Shown here: positions 1 to 5,193 of the stretch, piece by piece | How the letters are laid out: every line of letters begins with the position of its first letter | Numbering within the stretch: the stretch's first letter is position 1 | Origin: an uncultured Prevotella sp. | Lineage (GTDB): Bacteria; Bacteroidota; Bacteroidia; Bacteroidales; Bacteroidaceae | NCBI GenBank assembly: GCA_934281565.1 | Contig: CAKQXI010000141.1 | Span: forward strand, 1 to 5,779 | Length of the DNA: 5,779 nucleotides | Reading direction: 5' to 3' | Position numbers and translations under genes: made by a program | Notes under the pieces: model-generated | The model's input: only the letters and a program-made list of their open reading frames with translations | What the model was told of the DNA's origin: nothing | Databases searched by the model: none

Positions 1-1362
1 ATCCTTGCCTACGCCAAAAGTCTTGATTTCATTATAACGATGGCGTAGTACGCTGGGGGAGTTGATGCCACGCAAAATCTCCACGCACGTACCTACCGGG
101 ATTTGTTCTTTTGTCCTGACAATGGCACTCAATGCTTTCTGTACCAAGATGGTACCGTCGAATGTCTTAGGTGGATGGGCGCAGACATCGCAATGCCCAC
201 AATCATGAGCGGAAGTTTCTCCAAAGTAGTTAAGCAAGATACGACGACGGCATACCCTCGACTCGGCATATTCCTGCATACGACGAAGTTTCTCCATGTT
301 TACCTCGCGCTGTCCGCTGTCTTCGGCAAACTTCCTCAACTGTATCACGTCTGCCATCGAATAGAATAATACGGTTTCGGCAGGAGCTCCATCTCGCCCT
401 GCACGCCCAATCTCTTGATAGAAGCTCTCGATGCTCTTAGGCATATTATAATGGATAACCCACCTAACGTTGCTCTTGTCGATGCCCATTCCAAAGGCAA
501 TGGTAGCGCATACTACCTGCACTTGGTCCATCTTGAAACGTTCCTGCACAGAAGCCCTTTCCGTGTACGACAATCCTGCATGATAGGTAGCTGCATCAAT
601 GCCATGTTTGCGCAATTCCTCGGTCACCATCTCCGTTGTTTTCCTTGAAAGGCAATAGATGATGCCAGCTTCGTCGGAATGCGACTGTATAAAGCGATGG
701 ATAAAGCTCATCTTCTCCGCTTTCTTGCTGTCACGCCTCACCTCCAAACTAAGGTTTGGACGGTCGAAACTGCTAACGAAAGTCTTGCCCGAAAGATTGA
801 GCTGTCGTATGATGTCTTGGCGCGTAATCTTGTCGGCAGTAGCGGTAAGTGCCATCACAGGTACGCCACTGAATTTCTCGTGCAACATACCCATCTGGGA
901 ATACTCTGGGCGGAAATCATGCCCCCATTGGCTGATGCAATGCGCCTCGTCGATGGCGAAGAGCGAAATCTTGATGTTGCTAAACAAATAAGGTATCTCG
1001 CTAATCAATTTCTCTGGGGAGACATATATAATTTTAAGGTCGCCCGACATACATTTGCGCCTTATCAGCAATTCGTCTATGCTATCGTTGCCACTGTTGA
1101 GAGCCTCGGCAGGAATGCCATTCGCCTTGAGTGCCTCGACTTGATCGTGCATCAAACTGATAAGGGGAGATACAACGACAGCTGTGCCCGGCAATGCCAA
1201 CGCTGGGATTTGGTAACACAAGCTCTTACCACCGCCAGTAGGCATCAATACAAGACAATCGTTGCCATTCATCACCTCTTGGATGATGGCTTCTTGGTTT
1301 GGGCGAAAAGAATCATATCCGAAATAGTCTCTTAGAATCTCATTTATTTGCATTAATCTCAT
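1..1362 (-). CDS. recQ: ATP-dependent DNA helicase RecQ (C-terminus beyond the window edge)
   Basis: RecQ is a superfamily 2 helicase that unwinds DNA 3'-5' in recombinational repair and at stalled forks. The minus-strand frame is open from ATG at 1362 to the left edge, giving 454 residues. Visible motifs are FRPNQ (Q-motif region, 19-23), Walker A TGGGKS (42-47), DEAH (138-141) followed by the RecQ-typical aromatic-rich loop HCISQWGHDFRPEY (141-154), LTATA (172-176), FDRPN (199-203), and motif VI QEIGRAGRDG (316-325). The zinc-binding subdomain has its four cysteines at C371, C388, C391 and C394. The frame ends at TFGVGKD, inside the RQC winged-helix region, so the rest of that domain and any HRDC domain lie outside. 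E. coli RecQ is about 610 residues, so roughly a quarter is missing. An in-frame ATG at 1353 (residue 4) is a possible alternative start. It is divergent from the HTH gene. The family assignment is essentially certain. Confidence 0.97.
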   Translation of the reverse strand, partial: MRLMQINEILRDYFGYDSFRPNQEAIIQEVMNGNDCLVLMPTGGGKSLCYQIPALALPGTAVVVSPLISLMHDQVEALKANGIPAEALNSGNDSIDELLIRRKCMSGDLKIIYVSPEKLISEIPYLFSNIKISLFAIDEAHCISQWGHDFRPEYSQMGMLHEKFSGVPVMALTATADKITRQDIIRQLNLSGKTFVSSFDRPNLSLEVRRDSKKAEKMSFIHRFIQSHSDEAGIIYCLSRKTTEMVTEELRKHGIDAATYHAGLSYTERASVQERFKMDQVQVVCATIAFGMGIDKSNVRWVIHYNMPKSIESFYQEIGRAGRDGAPAETVLFYSMADVIQLRKFAEDSGQREVNMEKLRRMQEYAESRVCRRRILLNYFGETSAHDCGHCDVCAHPPKTFDGTILVQKALSAIVRTKEQIPVGTCVEILRGINSPSVLRHRYNEIKTFGVGKD

Positions 1363-1370
1363 GTTTTTTG

Positions 1371-1378
1371 CAAAGGTA
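1371..1378 (-). promoter_or_regulatory. Bacteroidota -7 box for recQ (TACCTTTG)
   Basis: The minus strand reads TACCTTTG, an exact match to the TAnnTTTG -7 consensus of Bacteroides-group housekeeping promoters. Its last base is only 8 bases before the recQ ATG at 1362. No convincing TTTG -33 element is seen about 20 bases upstream. Transcription would begin at or very near the first ATG, implying a leaderless or very short-leader mRNA, or use of the in-frame ATG at 1353. The motif is read directly; its function is inferred. Confidence 0.5.
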
Positions 1379-1409
1379 AGCATTTTTCCAGAAAAAAGTT
1401 GTCATTTTA

Positions 1410-1441
1410 CTTGATTATTTCAAAAAAAAATAGTATTTTTG
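1410..1441 (+). promoter_or_regulatory. Promoter for the HTH-peptidase-Nudix cluster
   Basis: TATTTTTG at 1434-1441 fits the Bacteroidota -7 consensus TAnnTTTG, and CTTG at 1410-1413 fits the -33 TTTG with one mismatch, with 20 bases between TTG and the -7 box. A run of nine A (1422-1430) fills part of the spacer. The expected start of transcription is about 5-8 bases after 1441, leaving a leader of about 20 bases before the ATG at 1468. This promoter lies inside the upstream in-frame extension that begins with TTG at 1399, which argues against that longer start. It is the only good promoter seen upstream of the three plus-strand genes. Confidence 0.6.
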
Positions 1442-1467
1442 CATCAACTTATTTAATTCTAAAGAAA

Positions 1468-1932
1468 ATGGCAAAGTATAATATAACCGAAAAGAAAGAG
1501 CACACTGCCGCTTATCGCACGAATATAAGCCCGGTCGTCATGGATGAACTGCAAAGCAAAATATTACAGCTCTTGCTGATACAGAAAAAGTATCGTGACA
1601 AGGATTATTCTGCCAAGAAACTGGCTGTGGACTTGGGCACTAATAGCCGATATATATCTGCCGTTATCAACGTGAAATTCCACGTCAATTACGCCACCTT
1701 AGTTAATAGCTACCGCATCGAGGAAGCCATGTCCATCCTCGTAGACAAGCGATACCTTGACTTGACGATGGAAGAGGTTGCCGACATGGTGGGCTTCGCC
1801 AACCGACAGAGCTTCTACGCTGCTTTCTACAAGCTGAAGAACTGTACTCCACGTGATTACAAAATGGAGTTTCTCGAACAACATCCTGAATGCCGGGATG
1901 CCACTAAAAAGAAAAACAAGTCTAAAAAATAA
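1468..1932 (+). CDS. Small AraC/XylS-type HTH transcriptional regulator (DNA-binding domain only)
   Basis: This is a 154-residue protein made almost entirely of an AraC-type DNA-binding domain with two helix-turn-helix units. The first is at about 48-68 (SAKKLAVDLGTNSRYISAVI). The second is at about 100-122 (EEVADMVGF then NRQSFYAAFYK) and ends in the AraC signature TPRDY (127-131), which corresponds to the usual TPxxYR. There is no cupin or other ligand-binding domain, no receiver domain and no membrane segment, so how it senses a signal cannot be told. The tail is strongly basic (KKKNKSKK, 147-154). The frame extends upstream to a TTG at 1399, but ATG at 1468 is preferred because the promoter lies between them and it follows an A-rich leader (AAAGAAA). 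It is first of three closely spaced genes and divergent from recQ, so it may control its own cluster, recQ, or distant targets. The fold is certain; the targets are unknown. Confidence 0.88.
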   Translation: MAKYNITEKKEHTAAYRTNISPVVMDELQSKILQLLLIQKKYRDKDYSAKKLAVDLGTNSRYISAVINVKFHVNYATLVNSYRIEEAMSILVDKRYLDLTMEEVADMVGFANRQSFYAAFYKLKNCTPRDYKMEFLEQHPECRDATKKKNKSKK

Positions 1933-1941
1933 GTCATAAAA

Positions 1942-3903
1942 ATGGAAGAAGTAGACAATCAGTCATTTAACTATTCTGATGAGCGTTTTGCCGACTTGCA
2001 GATGTTGCGCTATCGACTCAAAGGCTTTGAGAGCCTTTCACTTAAGCAGAAATCATACATCTTTTGTTTGGCAAAGGCTACCTTGATGGGGCGTGACATC
2101 ACTTTCGACCAGCAAGGCAAATACAATATGCTTATCCGCAAAACCTTGGAGGCTGTATATCGCTCATATCAAGGCAATCGTGAAAGCAAAGACTTTAAGG
2201 AGCTTGAGGTCTATCTTAAGAGAATGTGGTTCTCTAATGGCATCTATCATCACTATGGATGCGAGAAGTTTACACCGGGCTTCTCAGAGACTTTTTTCTA
2301 TGATATTATAGGAGAGACGCCAACGGAACTCCTGCCCCTGACGAAAGGGGAGAGCAAGGAGGATTTGCTTGCTAAGTTGGTGCCAGTCATCTTTGACCCT
2401 GCTGTGCTTCCCAAGCGCGTGAACCAAACGGATGGGGAAGACTTGATACAGACGTCTGCTTGCAATTTCTATGAGGGCGTGACCCAAGCCGAGGTGGAGC
2501 GTTTCTATGGGAAAATGAAAAATCCAGAGGATATGACGCCTCCTTCCTATGGACTGAACTCTAAGTTGATAAAGCGCAATGGTGAGCTTGTGGAACTGCC
2601 TTGGACGGAAGAGGGCTTGTATGGCGAGTCTATCAAGAAGATTGCTGCTTGGATTCGCAAGGAGCAGAAATACGCCGAGAATGATGCACAATGCCGTGTC
2701 ATCGACCTCTTGCTGAAATATTACCATACGGGCAATTTGAAGGACTTTGACCAATATAGCATCGCATGGGTGGAGCAACAAGAAGGACTGATAGACTTCG
2801 TTAATGGATTCATTGAGGTATATGGCGACCCTTTAGGCTTGAAAGGCACATGGGAGGGCATCGTGGAGTACAAGGATGTAGAAGCTACGAAGCGCACAAA
2901 GACCATCAGCGACAACGCACAATGGTTTGAGGACCATTCTCCTGTAGACCCACGCTTTCGCAAGCCAGAGGTAAAGGGCGTTACGGCAAACGTGATATGC
3001 GCAGCTATGCTTGGCGGTGATGAATATCCTGCTTCTGCCATTGGCATCAATCTGCCTAATGCTAACTGGATAAGGCAAATCCATGGCTCTAAGAGTGTCA
3101 CCATTGGCAATCTGACTGAGGCATACAACAAAGCTGCTCAGGGAAATGGCTTCCGTGAGGAATTTGTTATCGACGAGGATACGATTCGATTGATAGATAA
3201 ATATGATGACATCACTGATGATTTGCATACCGATTTGCATGAATGTCTTGGACATGGAAGTGGGCGACTTCTCGCTGGTGTCGACCCTGATGCTCTCAAG
3301 GCTTACGGCAACACGATAGAGGAGGCAAGGGCTGATTTATTTGGGCTTTATTACATGGCTGACCATAAGCTGGTAGAATTGGGGCTGACGCCCGATGAAG
3401 AGGCTTACAAGGCTCAATATTACACTTACTTGATGAATGGCTTGATGACTCAAACTATCCGTATCAAGGAGGGTGACAAGATTGAGGAAGCACATATGCG
3501 CAATAGGGCATTGATAGCTTACTGGGTATTGGAGCATAGCGATGGTGCTGTGGAACTCGTAAAACGCGAGGGAAAGACGTTCGTGCAAGTCAATGACTAT
3601 GCTGCTCTTCGGAATATTTTTGGCAATTTGCTTGCCGAGATACAGCGCATCAAGAGCGAGGGTGATTATGATGCTGCTCGACAACTGGTGGAGAAATATG
3701 CTGTTGACATCAATCCTGAATTGCATCATGAGGTGCTGGAAAGATACAAGAAGCTAAATCTTGCGCCTTACAAAGGCTTTATCAACCCTTGGATGAAACC
3801 TGTCTATGACCAAGCTGGAGAGGTTTTGGATATTGTTCTGGACTATACGGAAAGCTATGTTCATCAGATGATGAGATATTCCGAGGAATATGCAACATTA
3901 TAA
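1942..3903 (+). CDS. Dipeptidyl peptidase III family zinc peptidase (M49)
   Basis: DPP III removes dipeptides from the N-terminus of short peptides using one zinc ion. The M49 hallmark hexapeptide HECLGH is at 433-438 (zinc ligands H433 and H438, catalytic E434). The second motif EEARAD is at 460-465, with E461 as third zinc ligand. GINLPNANWIRQ (368-379) is the conserved substrate-cleft segment, and H518 in EEAHMRNR matches the conserved cleft histidine (human H568). The published B. thetaiotaomicron residues, as I recall them (H448, H453, E476, H533), are all offset by 15 from these, so that enzyme differs mainly at its N-terminus. Here the start MEEVDNQSF is polar, with no signal peptide or lipobox, so the enzyme is predicted to be cytosolic. 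At 653 residues it is full length. It starts 9 bases after the HTH stop with an A-rich leader, and the Nudix gene follows 12 bases after its stop. Proteins of this type in Bacteroidota are sometimes labelled dihydrofolate reductase; nothing here supports that. Confidence 0.95.
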   Translation: MEEVDNQSFNYSDERFADLQMLRYRLKGFESLSLKQKSYIFCLAKATLMGRDITFDQQGKYNMLIRKTLEAVYRSYQGNRESKDFKELEVYLKRMWFSNGIYHHYGCEKFTPGFSETFFYDIIGETPTELLPLTKGESKEDLLAKLVPVIFDPAVLPKRVNQTDGEDLIQTSACNFYEGVTQAEVERFYGKMKNPEDMTPPSYGLNSKLIKRNGELVELPWTEEGLYGESIKKIAAWIRKEQKYAENDAQCRVIDLLLKYYHTGNLKDFDQYSIAWVEQQEGLIDFVNGFIEVYGDPLGLKGTWEGIVEYKDVEATKRTKTISDNAQWFEDHSPVDPRFRKPEVKGVTANVICAAMLGGDEYPASAIGINLPNANWIRQIHGSKSVTIGNLTEAYNKAAQGNGFREEFVIDEDTIRLIDKYDDITDDLHTDLHECLGHGSGRLLAGVDPDALKAYGNTIEEARADLFGLYYMADHKLVELGLTPDEEAYKAQYYTYLMNGLMTQTIRIKEGDKIEEAHMRNRALIAYWVLEHSDGAVELVKREGKTFVQVNDYAALRNIFGNLLAEIQRIKSEGDYDAARQLVEKYAVDINPELHHEVLERYKKLNLAPYKGFINPWMKPVYDQAGEVLDIVLDYTESYVHQMMRYSEEYATL

Positions 3904-3906
3904 AGT

Positions 3907-3913
3907 AGGGGAG
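3907..3913 (+). promoter_or_regulatory. Shine-Dalgarno-like site before the Nudix gene
   Basis: The purine run AGGGGAG lies in the 12-base gap between the peptidase stop codon and the Nudix ATG at 3916. It stands out because the other starts in this window have only A-rich leaders. Its spacing to the ATG is short (2 bases from the end of the run, about 5-7 from its central G residues). It supports ATG 3916 as the start and separate translation of the third gene in the cluster. Confidence 0.45.
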
Positions 3914-3915
3914 CG

Positions 3916-4416
3916 ATGGTAGATAATAAAGACGAACAATTCCCAATAGTGGACGAACAAGGCAATATCTTAGGGGCAATCAGTCGTGGGCACGCCCATG
4001 ATGGTTGCAAGGTGTTGCATCCTGTGGTTCATCTTCATCTCTTTAATAGCCAAGGTGATTTATTCTTGCAACATCGTCCTGAATGGAAGGATATTCAACC
4101 AGATAAATGGGATACAGCTTGCGGAGGACACGTTGATTTGGGCGAAAGTGTGGAGCAAGCCTTGCATCGTGAGGTGAGGGAAGAGCTTGGAATAACTGAC
4201 TTTACTCCTATTTCCATGGGGCATTATGTCTTTGAAAGCAAAAGAGAAAAGGAGTTGGTTTATGTGCATCGTTGTGTCTACGATGGAGTAGTGGAGCCGA
4301 GCAAGGAAGAACTTGATGGTGGGCGATTTTGGACAAAGCAAGAAATCTTGGACAATATGGGCAAAGGTGTCTTTACGCCTAATTTTGAGAATGAATATAA
4401 TAAGTTCTTTCTTTGA
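3916..4416 (+). CDS. Nudix hydrolase, YfcD / IPP-isomerase-like type
   Basis: Nudix enzymes hydrolyse nucleoside diphosphates linked to another moiety, or other pyrophosphates. The Nudix box GX5EX7REUXEEXGU is perfect at residues 71-93: G71, E77, R85-E86, E89-E90, G92, I93. The acidic residues of the REVREE segment bind the metal. The lead-in DKWDTACGGHVDLGE (63-77) and the segment LFLQHRPEWKD resemble the YfcD and isopentenyl-diphosphate isomerase-like branch rather than MutT. The N-terminus (FPIVDEQGNILGAISRG) also fits that branch, in which a short strand pair precedes the domain. At 166 residues it is complete, with no signal peptide. It is last in the HTH-peptidase-Nudix cluster, and its end faces the AlkD-like gene. 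The substrate cannot be told from sequence. A diphosphate of the isoprenoid type is one possibility, raised by the IDI-like features and by activity reported for the plant Nudix-DPP III fusion, but a nucleotide substrate is equally possible. Confidence 0.93.
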   Translation: MVDNKDEQFPIVDEQGNILGAISRGHAHDGCKVLHPVVHLHLFNSQGDLFLQHRPEWKDIQPDKWDTACGGHVDLGESVEQALHREVREELGITDFTPISMGHYVFESKREKELVYVHRCVYDGVVEPSKEELDGGRFWTKQEILDNMGKGVFTPNFENEYNKFFL

Positions 4417-4424
4417 AAATATTT

Positions 4425-4493
4425 AGTCGTAAGCCTTTTCTCTTTATCTGGCAAGTATATCTTTACAAGACGCAAAGGAAAGGGCTTACGACT
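4425..4493. terminator. Inverted repeat between convergent genes, candidate bidirectional terminator
   Basis: AGTCGTAAGCC (4425-4435) is perfectly repeated in reverse as GGCTTACGACT (4483-4493). Pairing continues inward through 4441/4477 with two G-U pairs, giving a 17-bp stem and a 35-base loop. It fills the gap between the Nudix stop (4416) and the AlkD-like stop (4541), where transcription from both sides meets. The loop is much longer than in a classic intrinsic terminator, and only weak T-rich runs flank it. It could therefore instead be a dispersed repeat, or an RNA element that protects 3' ends. The rest of 4417-4540 shows no gene. Confidence 0.4.
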
Positions 4494-4540
4494 CTTAATT
4501 TGCTAATCCACAAATATCTTATGGCTCATTTAAAGTAGGC

Positions 4541-5155
4541 TTATAGCTCAAAAACACCTTGGAGTGCTTTTCTTGCGATATTCTCATAATCTTCACCCAA
4601 GTCGGCAAACCTAAGGACACAGTTGGCAACAGCATGCTTAACACCTACGTGCTCACCTTGTAGCAAAACGCGAGCCTGATCAAGAAACTCATTGATACCT
4701 CGCTCGTTAGGCTCTTGTCCCTTGGTAAAGAGACGGGAGAGTATCTGAAATCCTGCAATGAGATAAAGAGGCTTATCGGAAGCCATCCATTGGTAAGCTA
4801 ATACGGGTGCATAGTCTACATCTTGTAAAAGATTGAAAGCCAACATCTCTGCCATTTCCTGACTCGATACTTGCTCCATCCAAATATCCGTTATCTCAGG
4901 TAACATTTTCTCTGCAGGCATGATAAGCGTGGCAAGAATTTTACATTCACGGATGTCTTCTTTCCATAACTCTATCGCTAACTCATAGTCTTTGCCATAT
5001 TCTTCAGCCATTTTCTTAAGCTCAATGAAAGGTACTCCCCAATTCAACTTGTATTCCATGCCCATTTCGCGCATAGATTGTGAGGTAGGACCATTCATTA
5101 CTAAGCGAAAAGAACGCTTTATCTTCATCAATTTTTGATGTGTTTCCTCATTCAT
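4541..5155 (-). CDS. AlkD-like HEAT-repeat protein (DNA alkylation repair family)
   Basis: This 204-residue, all-helical protein fits the DNA_alkylation family of HEAT-like repeat DNA glycosylases, which remove positively charged alkylpurines such as 3-methyladenine and 7-methylguanine. The family features seen are NWGVPFIELKKMAEEYGKD (38-56), ELWKEDIRECKILATLIM (62-79), the helix repeats through about 125-165, and VKHAVANCVLRFADLG (172-187). Bacillus cereus AlkD is about 237 residues, so this is a shorter version. By hand alignment the AlkD catalytic segment WWDxVD falls on WMEQVS (92-97), which would replace the key Trp with Met and the key Asp with Ser, so enzymatic activity is doubtful. 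The start at ATG 5155 follows an A-rich leader (AAAGAAAAG). The gene lies 33 bases downstream of ispE on the same strand and is probably cotranscribed with it, with a palindrome in between. No promoter of its own is clear. Family membership is likely; function as a glycosylase is uncertain. Confidence 0.8.
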   Translation of the reverse strand: MNEETHQKLMKIKRSFRLVMNGPTSQSMREMGMEYKLNWGVPFIELKKMAEEYGKDYELAIELWKEDIRECKILATLIMPAEKMLPEITDIWMEQVSSQEMAEMLAFNLLQDVDYAPVLAYQWMASDKPLYLIAGFQILSRLFTKGQEPNERGINEFLDQARVLLQGEHVGVKHAVANCVLRFADLGEDYENIARKALQGVFEL

Positions 5156-5174
5156 CTTTTCTTTGATATTTTAA

Positions 5175-5193
5175 TGTAAATCATTGATTTACA
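5175..5193. repeat. 19-base palindrome at the ispE / AlkD-like gene junction
   Basis: TGTAAATCA and TGATTTACA are perfect reverse complements with a single T between them (5184). The element overlaps the ispE stop codon and the last codon before it, and it lies in the leader of the AlkD-like gene, 20 bases from that start. Its symmetry and length are typical of a binding site for a dimeric regulator. As RNA it would form an A-U-rich 8-bp hairpin with a 3-base loop, which could influence translation or RNA processing between the two genes. The symmetry is read directly; the role is inferred. Confidence 0.5.

Noticed and set aside
679..1335. Plus-strand open frame of 218 codons
   Set aside because: It lies wholly antisense to the strongly supported recQ, has no recognisable domain and no promoter or ribosome site. 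It is a shadow of recQ codon bias.
1399..1467. 23-residue N-terminal extension of the HTH protein from a TTG start
   Set aside because: It contains the predicted -33 and -7 elements and the A9 tract, and its residues do not resemble an AraC-type domain. ATG 1468 is the better start.
2284..2781. Minus-strand open frame of 165 codons inside the peptidase gene
   Set aside because: It is antisense to the M49 gene, whose protein is continuous and motif-complete. The antisense product shows no family features.
1942..3903. Possible dihydrofolate reductase, a label sometimes given to such proteins
   Set aside because: No DHFR fold signature is visible, and the length is far too great. The M49 zinc motifs HECLGH and EEARAD define the family.
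4518..4550. Direct repeat CTTATGGCTCA / CTTATAGCTCA, 22 bases apart
   Set aside because: There are only two short copies with one mismatch, one of them inside the end of the AlkD-like gene. This is not enough to call a repeat array or attachment site.
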